Shown piece after piece: positions 1-11,097 of a DNA stretch of 64,000 nucleotides. The notes under the pieces are model-generated. The model was not told the origin of the DNA and made no database searches. It saw only the letters and a list, made by a program, of their open reading frames with translations. Location: NCBI GenBank assembly GCA_029959085.1, contig JARWIR010000016.1, positions 23,879,499-23,943,498 of the forward strand, read 5' to 3'. The position numbers were made by a program, and so were the translations under genes. The first letter of the stretch is position 1, and every line of letters starts with the position of its first letter. This DNA comes from Nemophila menziesii (taxonomy: Eukaryota; Streptophyta; Magnoliopsida; Boraginales; Hydrophyllaceae).

Positions 1-267
1 AATAGGGATTATAGGAGGGAAGCCCGTCCATAATCAGAGGGAACAAAATTTAAAATGAATTTGAATTTCAAAAATAAAGAGAGAAGAACATCTGTATTAG
101 ATGTGATGTGTAAAAGATAAACAACAATGTGTAAGAGATGGGACTTCTACCATCTACCGTGTGCTGGAGAGAGAACAGAACATATATTAGTTAGCTTTAG
201 GCCTTTAAAAGTAGTTTTGGGCTTTTTTTAAAAGTAGTATATTTGGACTAGGATTTAAAACATAACT

Positions 268-743
268 TTGTCTTCTACTTGGGCCTTAAAATGTAGTTTT
301 CTCAATAGAAAAATATGGCAAAGTGAAGAAGAATATGGAGTTTCGAGGTGTTTTGTAAATGCGTTAGATTATTTACAAGTGAAAATGTTGATTTTGGAAA
401 ATGATTTGAATAAAATTGATTTTATTATAGTGTGGAAAAATTTAGCGAATGGTATTGATAAGTTGATATTAAATGGGATTTTAATAAGTAATGTGAAATT
501 TTCGGGAAGTGGAATTGAGAGAGTTAGTAATGATTTTAATGTATTATATGGTGTGTTTGGAAATTGGTGTTTAAGACCTGAAGGTTTTTCCCGAGAATTA
601 GTGAAGGTTTGAAATTGTTGAAAATGGAGAAAAGAAATGTTGAGAATGGTTTGGTTTTAGGGGGAAAATGGGTTAAAGAAAATGGGATGAGGCATTTGAG
701 TTTAGTTGATGCTGAAAGGATTTTAAAGAATAGGATAAGTTGA
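268..743 (+). pseudogene. 3' fragment of a MAG2L / RINT1-TIP20-like gene, frameshifted
   Basis: The frame reading to 612 contains NGILISNVKF, then GVFGNWCLRPEGF, which I recognise as the C-terminal part of plant RINT1-like proteins (MAG2/MAG2L). These are tethering-complex subunits for Golgi-to-ER transport. The family continuation (EGLKLLKMEK, KWVKENGMRHLS, AERILKNR) lies in a different frame from about 596 and ends at the TGA at 741-743. A single-base loss near 585-595, in the T/C run after the RPEGF codons, would explain the shift. Nothing upstream encodes the rest of the roughly 750-residue protein, so this is a terminal piece only. Family identity is from memory of the motif pattern. A sequencing error at the T run is possible but would not restore the missing 5' part. 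Confidence 0.7.
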
Positions 744-1324
744 ATTTTGATATTCTTTTATGTTTTTTCTTTATGTAGAAAAGTTCAATGCATCTACTTG
801 TTTTTTTTAAATACACTCATATTTGCTGTCACTTATAATCAATATTCATGATATTGTTTTAACAACTAGTATATATTTGAGTATTAAGGCAAAAATTAAA
901 GCAGAATTTGGCACTTTGGACATATTTAGAAAGAGGTAAACACTAAAACCATCTTCTTTTTCTTCTAACCAAGTTAGCATAATATTGTTTTTCTGTTAAT
1001 TTTTTTAACATGAGAGGAGTCCGTGAATGTATCATTGGGGAATTTATTGAGCTTTGCACTTTAATTCCCTGTATTTGTGTAGCAATACTTATGTTACATT
1101 AAGAAGATTCATTTTGTGTTCAGCTTGAGTATTTTATAACAACCTCCTATTCTTCTTCAAAATTCGTTAATAGCCTTTACTATATGTTTTCTGTTTTTTT
1201 GCAGACTTTGTGATAATTGAAGAAGATCTGACTATGTTTTATCTTTTAATTGTTTTAATTTTTGTTCGGGACAATGGATTTAAAAATCAAAAGTAAGACT
1301 TGGGTTGGAAATATATATCAAAAA
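744..1324. other. AT-rich intergenic DNA
   Basis: No coding frame with recognisable similarity, no RNA gene and no clear repeat were seen here. It follows directly on the MAG2L-like fragment and may include its old 3' untranslated region. Confidence 0.4.
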
Positions 1325-1674
1325 GGATACGGGAGGAGAGGAGAGGTGACACCTCACTTTAAAAAGTGAGGTAGCACAATTTAGTATATAAACAAAAATT
1401 AAAAAAAGTAATTGAAAAAGTAATATTCTAACCCTCTCGAAGAACCCGACCTTCTCCTCTGCTGCCACTATGAAGCATCCATAACTATTGTTATCACTCC
1501 AAGATTAGTAAATTTCTCCAAAAACACAAAGTGTTAAAAGGTATAAGGTAAAAAACAACCTTTTAATGTAAATTTCACTTCTCTCGCCGGCCACTAATGG
1601 TGAACGACGGCCACTGATCTCGGTAAATCAGCATCCATAACCCCTATCTCTTGAAGTTTCTACCTCCCGTATCC
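1325..1674. mobile_element. Small inverted-repeat element (MITE-like)
   Basis: The segment starts with GGATACGGGAGG (1325-1336) and ends with its exact reverse complement CCTCCCGTATCC (1663-1674). Near the left end is a second hairpin, CCTCACTTT/AAAGTGAGG. The size and terminal inverted repeats fit a non-autonomous DNA transposon. I found no convincing target-site duplication, so the class is not assigned. Confidence 0.45.
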
Positions 1675-4600
1675 TCTATATACATATAGAGATAACAAAT
1701 TAAAATTTATCCAAAAAAAAAAAAGAAAAATTAAAGATAACGTGATTTTAGATAATTTAATAAGTAAAATTTAACCATATTAAACCATGATTAGTTCATT
1801 CACGTGTCTAGTCATCACGTGTCTATTCATTACCTTTATTATTATATACCATAAAAAAGGTATTTTAGAAATTTAACTATTAATTAAAAAAATTATTTTA
1901 TGTATGGAATACTTTCCCGTAAACTCGGCCTAAATCCTCCCAGACCTCTCTAATCTTTACATTATCGTATGTTATTGTTCAAATAGAATTTCATACATTT
2001 TTGAGGAATAAACTTTTTAGGGCCTCTATTACACACTACTTTTTTATAGGCCTAATTAGGAAATAATATTTTTAAAAGGCCTAGTCCACATTAGTTAAGG
2101 GCTTTTAGTTGGATAAGTTAGTTTGCTTTTTGCATCTCTTTTGCCGTCTGATGTTCTCTAAATTCCTGACACCAGAACTAAGTTTACACCCATTTAATGT
2201 TTTTATTACATATGATTGGATGGCATTTAATGCATTGTACCTTCAAATGCTATACCATCTCTCTTCGCGCTAACTTTATTTGTTTTCTTTTATTTACTGT
2301 TCTTTTATACATCTTTCTTCTTGGTGGGAATAGTCTTATTTCAAATTTGAACGAGAAAGCTCTATCAAGTCTTTGAATATAAAGTGTTTTTTTTATACTT
2401 TTTCAATTGACTGGGTTTGTTTTGTTGAAATTCTTTTACACATACCATGTAGTAATAATTTTATGGGTTTTTTTATAAATATTGGTATAATCACTCCTTC
2501 ATTTTCTCATTTTAGTTGGGTTTCTTTATATGAAGGTAGGTTTTCATCATTTAGGGTTTTTACTGAGTTTGTAAAGAGGATTCACGGTTAGTTGTTTTGA
2601 TTATACTTAACTATAGTGGTTTTGTTGGTTATTAGTAATAATATCATTACCTTTTCTGCACTAGATTTGAACCTCAATTACATACCTTAAATAATTTGCA
2701 TTTTGAAAATCTTTTTGTGTTTAGGGAATTAATGTCTTGCCAGCAAGAAAAATCTTACTCATCTGCATTTTTTGGCGGTTATATACCCACTACATATTAC
2801 GTAAATTGTATTTCAACCCCTGTTGATACATGATATGTATTTAACACACCATATTGCACTTTGTGGGTATATACCCACAAATTTAGGGTTGTCATACCCA
2901 CTTTTATCATTATTAGAGGGTATATACCCACAAACAATCTGCATATACACCTTTTGTACCTGAATTTATGTAATTTTAGTTGACTAATTGTTTTTGTTTT
3001 TTTTAGTTTCCAAATGAGGGACGTAATATGCATATTCAATCACAACAACGAGAACTATCTTTTTCATATGCGAAACTTCGTAACATTTTCTAGTACTTTG
3101 TCTCAATGAAATGGCCAAGATTATCCGACAAGACGGCTACTTACGATTACTCAATACGCAGTCACGATAACTGCCGAATTTCAGGGGAAGATGATTTCAG
3201 CACCATATTATGGATATTAAACTGGAAGAAGCCGAGTGAAGTTGTCATTTTTGTCATTTGCAAACCATCCCAACCCAAAGTATCCTTTTATATGAATTGC
3301 AAAGCTCATTTTTTGTAAACATTATCGTTTATCAACACTTGTTTTATTTGTTACGCATTGTTTTTTTAGTTATCAATACCAACTACGCGAAAAAGGACTA
3401 CTAACTAACCCAAAAACCCCATAACACAAAGTACTTACCCAAATAGATTACACAATCACCTAACTCTTTTCCTATTTAAAATCTGAACATACAGTTTCAA
3501 TATAAACTGAAAAAAACGGGCACCTATTATGGATATTACCCAACATTGCTACGAATGCGAACATATAGTTTTAAGGACTTCTCGTCAATTAATCTACATA
3601 GTTTATCCAAAGTCCCCGTTGATTAGCTTACCCTTTAAATCAGAGGGTATAGACCCGCTAAATAAGGGGGGTGGTATATATCCCTTAAATCAGAGGGTAT
3701 ATACCCGCTAAATAAGGAGTATATGCCCATTAAGTGAAGGGGTATATACCCATAAAATTACGACTCATAAAAAGTCTATAATATTTAATCACAAAATCAC
3801 AAACATGCAATATTACATATTAATTAACCATTAGTCATCAATCTCAAAATAAAGTTAAGTTATCCAAAAACAAAACATTCAAACATTTTACCAAATGACT
3901 AGAGTTTTTATCCAAAAATTACACAACTCAATAATCAACCGCTGACTACTCCTAGCTAAAAATTCTAGCCTTCCTCGCAGCCTCCATGTTGTGAGCTTCT
4001 CCTAGCATCAAGTCCAACATCTCACACCTCATCTTCCTATATTTTCTTGGCCCATAAACTCCGTGTATTTCACCCCCTTGAATCTCTGTATTAGCTTAAT
4101 TGTCTCATCTTCAGCCTTCTCTTTAACCAAGTTAATTGACAAGTTAGTAACCAAATACACTAACACTCACATTGTTACATTACCACTCATGTTACATACC
4201 CTCTGGTTTAAGGGGTATATACCCTCTAATTTAATGGGTAAACCCACTGATTTAAGGGGTACATACCATCTGATTTAAAGGGTACAACTATGATGGATAT
4301 AACTCCACAGACAAAATACTGTAGTGACAACAATTATTAAAACAAAAAAGTACAATTCGTAATCTTAACACCATCGACTATGAAGAAATTACTGCTTTAA
4401 ACTACTGTTTCGTACTTAGATTACCACACTTCATGTTTCTTTCAACTAAACCTAGACCTATCACAAATATAAAGTACAACCGAGCCACACATAATCCCCA
4501 AATCAAGAACAAAGAACTCTAGTTTGACTTTCACTCACAAAATCTACGAACTAACCATAAAACCCCAACTTTTAACCTATTTCCGTTCATGAACGCTTCC

Positions 4601-5213
4601 TCGTTTAAATTTTTTTGATTTTGATTAAGAAAATTGTAACCTAACCTTTACAACGGTGTATTCCACGTTTTATCTCTCCCGTAATCTCCCGTCTCTGTTA
4701 GCCTTTTCCTGCCGTTCACCTCTGACAACCCTCTCTCTTCTCTAATTAGCTTCTCTTCCCTTCAAATCTCCAATCTATTTTGCAATTTTTTCCTTCTGGG
4801 TTTTTTGTTTTCTTTTGTGGGTGGGTTTTCAAAGTGCTATATTATTAAAGAAAGAAAAAACTAATTTCAAAGTGATGTTTGTGGGTTAGCAGTGGACATC
4901 TCAGTTTAGAGAGAAAATACTAAAATAATGGCAATCTGGAAAATAACTTGCTTTGGTTACAACTTAGTTACGCTACTAAATACGTGGGCCGTAAAAAAAT
5001 AAATTAAAGGGTATTTAGGCCTCTAAAAGTTTTTTACTTGACATCTCTATGATCAAAATTACCTAGAATAAGTGACCATTCAAATGATATCTGATAACAA
5101 CACTGAAGTCTGAAAGCATGTAGTGCATTGTATCGTTGAAATAATTTTAAGACATATTTCGTACTAAAATGGCCAAAAACACAAGTACAATTCACATTGA
5201 AGTTCGATTCAAT
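1675..5213. other. Gene-free region between the small IR element and the B3 gene
   Basis: Mostly AT-rich sequence with short open frames that resemble no family I know. The main structured content is the palindrome cluster annotated separately at about 2777-4290. The last few hundred bases are the 3' flank of the minus-strand B3 gene. Confidence 0.4.
2777..4290. repeat. Cluster of GGGTATATACCC-type palindromes
   Basis: About a dozen copies of a palindromic core GGGTATATACCC or close variants lie in 1.5 kb: near 2778, 2861, 2917, 3645, 3671, 3694, 3717, 3739, 4214, 4242, 4254 and 4277. The copy at 2861-2880 is a perfect 20-bp palindrome. Several copies near 3640-3720 and 4210-4280 are spaced by 20-30 bp and joined by AAATCAGAG or TTTAAG-like linkers, so they are partly tandem. 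No element boundaries or protein were recognised. Confidence 0.6.
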
Positions 5214-6459
5214 CTAAGATATTTTGTTTACGCTTGCTGCTGCGTACTCTATGGCAGGAGATATTGTCACCTTTATCACAACTTCTTCGTTATTCCAGAT
5301 TGGTTCAAAGACACAAACATCTCCAATCCTCAAGTTTTTAGCCTTCACGAAAGTACCCCATCCTGCAGATAGACTAGAATTGTGCCCGTTTATAGCCTTA
5401 ATGCAGCGAACCTCCCATTCATTGTAGTCGTAATCCTGAAGTGTCACGAGCATTGTACTATCAGACATGTACAATCTAGTGAACTCTGCTGGAAGACACT
5501 GCAGAATCAAAAAAGTTGCAACATGTCATACAACCGCTACATGATTGTGTTATACAAATCAAGTCTTACCACAAAAGAACTTATATTGTACGGTTTCATA
5601 ATCACCGAGTAGCGAGGATTTATAGGCAAAGAAATATTCGCAGCTTGAATTGGTTTCTTTTTCGAGCAATCTATAGGAGAAATTTTGCTACCAACAGACT
5701 TCACAAGGGATTTTTTTCTGTTTGTACCTAAAATTCAAATGTTAAGTCCTCTATATTCAATGAAAAAAAATAGTTTCTTCAAGTATATTATAGATATAAA
5801 CGTACTTATAATGGCCTTTCTGTTTGCGTCCCTTGAAGAACCTGGCTGAGCATCATCTTGGAACATACAACTCTTGCTCCTTGTTAAATAGCATCGTTTT
5901 GGTTTCCACCTTTGAGTTGAAGACCCAATAATCTCAACGGAGCTATCATCGTCTTCTTTGTCACCATTACTCTCAGGGTGACAATAATCTTCTTCATCAT
6001 CGTCTCTTGCAGATTCAAGAGTATTGTGGTACTTAATCTCGGAAGCTGACAAATTCAGGACACGGATTTTAAAAGTGGAGTTTCCTTTATACTTAAAGAT
6101 CAAAACATATCCAAATCTAATGGAGAGGTTCTCCATAAATGTATGCATTCCCTCATGAAACCAGATTGTCTTGTTCGTCTTCTCCACTTTTACACGCCAA
6201 GTGTCACCAGTGGGAACCATAAGCGTAACAAAAGCAGAGAGTTCGTTCCCATAGTTCTTGACAAACTTATCTGGTAGCATCTGCACGTTGAAGTAATGAA
6301 TCTTTAAGAGGAGTAACCTATATAGTTATATAGATTTACATGGCATAAACTTACTACTATATATATATATAAAATATATACTTAAGAATGTATTACCAGC
6401 TTGTGCTCATGGAGGGTGGAGCAGACGATGATCTTGAAGAAAAGCTTTAATGATGCCAT
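5214..6459 (-). CDS. VRN1-like transcription factor with two B3 domains, four exons
   Basis: Predicted DNA-binding nuclear protein of the REM/VRN1 branch of the plant B3 family. My gene model on the minus strand is exon 1 6459-6397, exon 2 6280-5806, exon 3 5727-5570 and exon 4 5498-5214. Every intron is GT...AG, the phases fit, and the total is 981 bp (326 residues), close to the roughly 340 residues usual for VRN1. The first B3 domain (about residues 5-105) has the signature MLPDKFVKNYG...WFHEGMHTFMENLSIRFGY. An acidic linker (DDDEED, KEDDDSS) follows. The second B3 domain (about 215-315) has CLPAEFTRLYM and GDVCVFEPIWN. The start is the ATG giving MASLKLFFK, as expected just before the first B3 fold. 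No stop or frameshift interrupts it. VRN1 binds DNA non-specifically and helps keep FLC repressed after cold; a similar role here is inference from the family. Confidence 0.85.
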
Positions 6460-6587
6460 TAATGATCTTGGTCACCTTCGACCAGTGTGAGTGGTATAGA
6501 CATAGTTGCTTGTCGCTTCTTCGACGCTTCGTTATTGATGATTTAGTTCACCAACGTCATTAATGTTTTTAACTACTTTCGGCTGAC

Positions 6588-7828
6588 CTTTTTTTTTTTT
6601 GTCAATGAAAGGAAATAAAAGTATTACAACTTAATCTTAGTTAAAATATTATAAAAATCGATAATACAGCTCGGCGATAAACCTGAGATGTCGACTCCCC
6701 GTCTAGTTGCTTTGGCAGCTAAATCAGGAATCTGGTTCAAATCTCTCCTGATGTGGTATATTTTCCAGTTTGGGAATCTTCCCATCCATCCGAGTATTTC
6801 GTTAATCATTGGCCGAATTTGTCAACTAACGCACCCGCTTTGGCGATACCTTGTATTAATTCAAGGTTGTCAGAATAGAAAGAACTATTCTATAAATGAT
6901 GTTCTGCGACAGCCCTCATGGCCACCAACACCGCCCAACTTTCCCCTTCTACCGCTTTGTTAACTCTTGCGCTTTTGACTATTTTATGTACTATTCTCCC
7001 TTCTCTGTTTGCTCCAATCGCCGCAATACCTGCCGGTTCCCAGCTATGACTGAAAGATGCACCGCACATCCATAATATATCCGCCTCATCTTCTAAAAAA
7101 GGGTTTTTTGCGCCCTCCTCGTCCGATTCTGCTCTAGCCCTTTTGTTGCCATTGTTATTAATATCAGAAAATAAATATTTTAGAAGTTCCTTTGTTTTCT
7201 CGTTAATTTCAATGATATTCTAGGCCTTGTTCTCAAAAAAGCCTCCTATTCTCGCTTTCCAAATATTCCAAATTGTGATACATACTGTAGCTGAGGCTAG
7301 TCTTTTGTCCCATCCGTTTCTAGAGTAATTATCCACGATTAGGCTAATCCAGTCGCTAATATTACCTTTAAAAAACGTATCAACTTTACATTGTAATTGT
7401 GAGTTAGCCCATACTGCTCTACTCAGAGGGCAATTGACAAAAAGATGCATTACACTTTCGTCTTCCATTTCACACCATTCGCATATACTGTTATCCGTGC
7501 ATTTCCTTTTCTTGAGATTAACCTTTGTTGGAATGTCATTATTGATTATTTTTTAAATGAAATTTTTAATTTTAAGCGGCATATTGGAATTTCAAGTGAT
7601 GTCCCACATTTTGACGTTATTATTACGCTCTCCATCAGTCGAAGATTCTCCTTCCTTATCAGCATCCTTCTGCACTAGTCTATGGTATCCCGATTTAGTA
7701 GTAAATTCGCCATCTTTTGGACGGGTAAACAAAGTAAAAGAAAGTTTGTTTTTCCCACGATCCTGTGTTAGGATCTCCTTTGTACTATTGAAAAAATAAA
7801 ACAAAGTCAAAGAAAAAAAAATCATCAA
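6588..7828 (-). mobile_element. 3' part of a LINE retrotransposon, decayed (LINE-D)
   Basis: On the minus strand, from about 7828 downward, come the region preceding the zinc-binding domain (FTTKSGYHRLV), then a zf-RVT-type domain at about 7468-7220 (MHLFVNCPLSRAVWANSQL, then ITIWNIWKAR), then the end of an RNase H-like domain at 6809-6624 (IYHIRRDLNQIPDLAAKATRRG). The run of T at about 6589-6601 is the poly(A) tail read on this strand. The upstream reverse transcriptase is absent, as usual for a 5'-truncated LINE. Stops and frame changes show it is dead. It lies just upstream of the B3 gene promoter. Confidence 0.8.
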
Positions 7829-7897
7829 ATTCCTATCTTATATATTGAAGTACTTTAAAATGGATAAGGATCCTTCACTAGCAATACTGTCTACTAA

Positions 7898-7899
<2 letters not shown>

Positions 7900-7939
<40 letters not shown>
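7900..7939. repeat. Homopolymer of 40 T
   Basis: An uninterrupted T run directly inside the left terminal inverted repeat of the outer MULE. It may be a slippage product; its exact length in the genome is uncertain. Confidence 0.8.
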
Positions 7940-7941
<2 letters not shown>

Positions 7942-7965
7942 CATTTTACTATTTTTTAAGGAAAG

Positions 7966-8530
7966 AAATATTTTTATTTCTTTAATAATAAAATTCTTAT
8001 TTCTTTGCAACTCAAATATTATACTCAATTATTTAAAAAAATTAATTTATAAAAATTCAAAATCTATTGTCACTGTGTAAATATAAATTTTTTTTTAAAA
8101 AAAAAAATTCAAAATTACGGTATATCACAATACTTAACAAAAAAATCGATTAGAAAATGTTTGTATACATAAAACTAAATCAATATGAACACTATTTTAA
8201 TTTCGACTAGTTAATCAAGACCTAATTCCGGTCAAGTCGACTAGGCAGAACAATGCCGTAATTAACTGAGTGAAATTAGGTTCCGGACGACAAGGCGAAA
8301 TGAGTTAGATGGAAGTAGCACTTATATTTATTTAATTATATATATTTATATATTTTAATTGATTTTTTGTTAATTTTGTGATATACCATGATTTTAATTT
8401 TTTTTAAATTTACATTTATGCGGTAGATTTTGAATTTCTTTAAATTATTATTTTTAAGAATATTTGAGTAAAATATTTGAATTACAAAGAAATAAGAATT
8501 TTAAATTTCTTAGTTCCTTTTTATTATAGT
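7966..8530. repeat. Long imperfect inverted repeat inside the outer MULE
   Basis: The left arm (about 7980-8130, with AAAATTCTTATTTCTTTG, ATTCAAAATCTA and GGTATATCACAA) matches the reverse complement of the right arm (about 8370-8515) with indels. The non-repeated centre (about 8150-8340) holds a short GTCGACTAG-type palindromic stretch. It could be part of the outer MULE foldback or a separate foldback insertion. Confidence 0.65.
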
Positions 8531-9060
8531 TAAATATTTTTCTTTGTTATTTTTTTAAAATAAATTAATAAAAAAGAAAATTTAGAAAGAGAGAAATCAT
8601 AATAAAAAAAATAAATTGTTGAAAGTTATCTATAGATTAGTTTATAATTTATTTTAGGGTGAATTATCTATAGGGTCTTAGTAGCACTATTTTTTCTCTA
8701 TAGAGTAGTGTCTTGAAAGTTGTTATTCTTAGGGACCTCATTTTTTACAATAGTCTTTCCTACCCTTACTAACACTAAAAGATAAAAAGTATGATGTCAC
8801 CGTTTCTCTCTCCTCTACCACTACCCACCTACCACCCATCTCCGACCTCCGGCTACCGACCACCGGCCGCCACCACCGACCACCCATCTCCGACCACGGA
8901 CCTCCGGCCACCAGTCACCGGTCACCGGGAAAAACATAGAGTACTCTGAGAAAAACATAGAGTACTCTATATATTTTAATGAATATTCTAAAAATCCGAC
9001 CACATACCTCCGGCTGCCAGAAAAATGCAAAATATTGTATAAAAAATGTAGAGTACTCTA

Positions 9061-9144
9061 AGAAAAACTCGGAGTACTCTAAGAAAAACTCGGAGTACTC
9101 TAAGAAATACTCGGAGTACTCTAAGAAATTCTCGGAGTACTCTT
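9061..9144. repeat. Four tandem copies of a 21-bp palindrome-bearing unit
   Basis: Units starting at 9061, 9082, 9103 and 9124 read AGAAA(A/T)(A/T)CTCGGAGTACTCT(A/T). Each contains the palindrome GAGTACTC. Further GAGTACTCT copies lie at about 8939-8968 and 9051-9060, so the array once extended further. Confidence 0.8.
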
Positions 9145-9281
9145 AAAATTTAGGGGTACTATTAAAACACACAGAGTATAATCGGAAAATGCTAAAAAAA
9201 TTAAATTATTGAGTATTATTTAAAAAAAACACATTTACACATTTTATTAAAAGGTAAAAAAATAAAAAAAACATAACTGGT

Positions 9282-9970
9282 TTGACCAGATCTAGATCTG
9301 GTCAACCATTTACAAAAAAAAAAAAGGGGCTCGGCGAGTGGAGGTTCGAACAGCTCTTGCTATGGTGTCTCGCTATGGTGGTGAAGCTTGAACTGTGCTC
9401 CAAGCTTCGAACAGATAGTGAGATGGTGAATCCATGGCGGAACCCTAGGAAGCAGATTCCGGTGGTGAAAGCTTGAAAGATGGTGAAGCTTGAACGGTGC
9501 TTGGGTTCACCTCGCCGGAAATGGGAAATGAAGGGGGTTGCCGATGAAGACAAGCAAATCAACACCACTGCAGCACTCGAACAGCAGCTCGCGAATCTGC
9601 CAGCAACCTCGCCGGAATAGCAAACTCGCCGGATCTGACATTGTTGCGAGGAGGCAGCAGCCACGAACACAACCTCCGGTGGTCACGAGCTCGCGAAAGC
9701 TGCTTCTCCAGCAGCTCCAGTCTTCATCGGAACCTGTCGGAGCTTCAAAATGCTGCACCACCATGGCAGCAACCAGATGGATCTCGATCTCTGCGCATGA
9801 GGAGAGTGGTGGTGGTGGTCACGAGCTCGCGGATCCGGATGAAGGAGGAAGGACCGGAGCTCGCGGATCTGGATCTGTAACGAGGCGGTTGGGGGCTGGG
9901 GGGAGGAGGGAGATAATGGTGGTGGTTGCCATTCTGGCAGTGGCGGTGGTGGTGGTCATTTAGGTGGTGT
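9282..9970. other. GC-rich, CpG-rich insert in the inner MULE, origin unknown
   Basis: The base composition contrasts sharply with the AT-rich neighbours. Motifs such as GAGCTCGCG recur (near 9590, 9690, 9830 and 9857). Both strands have open frames up to about 140 codons, including a plus-strand frame at 9538-9963, but none resembles a family I know and several overlap in different frames, as expected of GC-rich low-complexity DNA. It may be a captured gene or 5' UTR fragment; the strand is undetermined. Confidence 0.45.
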
Positions 9971-10529
9971 CGGTGGTGGTTGAGAGGAGAGAGGAGAGAG
10001 AAGAGAGAGGTGAGTTATTGAATTTAGAAGGTAAATGAAATTAGATCAGCAAATTAGTATATATAGGTATAGAAAAAACAAAAGAAGGGTAGTCTAGTAA
10101 TTGGGGTTTTGGGGTTCATGTGTTAAAAAGCTGCTGAGGTCTTTAGTAAGAAGAGGCTCTAGGTGGGGGTGCTAACTCGAAGAGGGATGTGTGGTCAAGA
10201 CCCTAAGTGTCATTATCTCTTTATTTTAAAGAAATAAAAGAAAAATTAAAAAGAAAATATATAAATAAAAAATCTAATTAGCAAATAAAAAATGTTAAAA
10301 TGATAAAAAGAAATGTTGGCCACGTAATATGTTTCAATAGGAGAAAAAAAACTACCATAAAAATAATTTTATTATAAGTTTATTATAAAATATATTTAGA
10401 TAAAAAGATATATTATAATAATGAAATTTGTGGTTAAAAAATTGTCATGTCATAGAGACTAGTAGATATTATTGCTAGTAGAGGATCCTTACCCCTTTAA
10501 AATAGCATCCACATTGTTATTTATAGAAT

Positions 10530-10721
10530 CAGTAACGATATATACCACCCAAAATTATACCACTTAACTACCACCTATGACATGGAACGAATTGGTTGAC
10601 AATAAATAGTTAATTAGATCTAGAAAACAGATACATTAGTTATTTATAGTCAATCAATTCACACTACGTCATGGGTGGTAAACTTGAGTGGTATGATTTT
10701 GGATGGTATATATCATTACTT
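10530..10721. mobile_element. MITE of the GTAAYGATATATACCA family, copy 1
   Basis: The ends are CAGTAACGATATATACCACCC and the inverse of GGATGGTATATATCATTACTT. The near-duplication flanking it is TTATAGAAT / TTATACAAA (7 of 9). It is 192 bp, the same length as copy 2, and the two copies share the arm sequence with CCAATTCRY and ATGACRTGG. The 9-bp TSD suggests mobilisation by Mutator-type transposase. Confidence 0.75.
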
Positions 10722-10770
10722 TTATACAAAAATGATAGATTTGGATCCTCGGCTAACTAATTTCTTATAC

Positions 10771-10962
10771 GAGTAATTATATTTACCATCCCAAATCATA
10801 CCACCCAAATACCACCCAATGACGTGGCGTGAATTGGTTGGTTACAAATATTTCATCTATTTATTTTCTTGATCTAATTAAAGAATTGTAACCAACCAAT
10901 TCACGTCACGTCATTGGGTGGTATTTAGGTGGTATGATTTTGGGTGGTACATATAATTGTTC
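10771..10962. mobile_element. MITE of the same family, copy 2
   Basis: A near-perfect hairpin. The left arm contains ACCACCCAATGACGTGGCGTG and the right arm is its complement. It is 192 bp and flanked by TTCTTATAC (10762-10770) and TTCCTATAC (10963-10971), matching at 8 of 9 positions. Confidence 0.8.
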
Positions 10963-10967
10963 TTCCT

Positions 10968-11097
10968 ATACTAACTTTACTAACTCCAATCACAATTAAA
11001 TAATTGGGTTTTAGCATTATTTTTATTTATAATTTATTTCTCTCTCATTCTATTTTTAAATTTACTTAATTGTGATTGGAGTTAATAGAGTTAGTAT
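10968..11097. mobile_element. Short inverted-repeat element
   Basis: The left end ATACTAACTTTACTAACTCC and the right end (reverse complement ATACTAACTCTATTAACTCC) each continue into AATCACAATTAA, giving arms of about 32 bp around an AT-rich centre. Its left end abuts MITE copy 2. The TSD is unclear. Confidence 0.6.

Larger units (their letters stand above)
8657..10219. mobile_element. Inner MULE nested in the outer MULE, 9-bp TSD, Pack-MULE candidate
   Basis: The left end is GGGTGAATTATCTATAGGGTC and the right end read inward is GAGATAATGACACTTAGGGTC. The flanking duplication TTTATTTTA is exact (8648-8656 and 10220-10228). The termini resemble those of the MULE at 12119-13443, so both probably belong to one family. 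The interior is far more GC-rich than its surroundings (about 8800-9030 and 9300-9970), which fits capture of host DNA. No transposase was found. Confidence 0.75.
7862..10494. mobile_element. Non-autonomous Mutator-like element (outer MULE) with 9-bp TSD
   Basis: The terminal inverted repeats are GGATAAGGATCC...CACTAGCAATACTGTCTACTA on the left and, reading inward from the right, GGGTAAGGATCC...TACTAGCAATAATATCTACTA. Similarity extends over about 38 bp. The element is flanked by an exact 9-bp duplication CTTTAAAAT (7853-7861 and 10495-10503), the hallmark of Mutator-type insertion. No transposase was recognised. A second MULE (8657-10219) is inserted inside it; without that, this element would be about 1.1 kb. 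Confidence 0.8.

Noticed and set aside
1280..1468. 62-codon minus-strand frame
   Set aside because: It overlaps the left arm of the inverted-repeat element and shows no family features.
2010..5040. Possible 3-kb element with GGCCTCTA/TAGAGGCC ends
   Set aside because: The ends match only over a few bases and no target duplication could be found.
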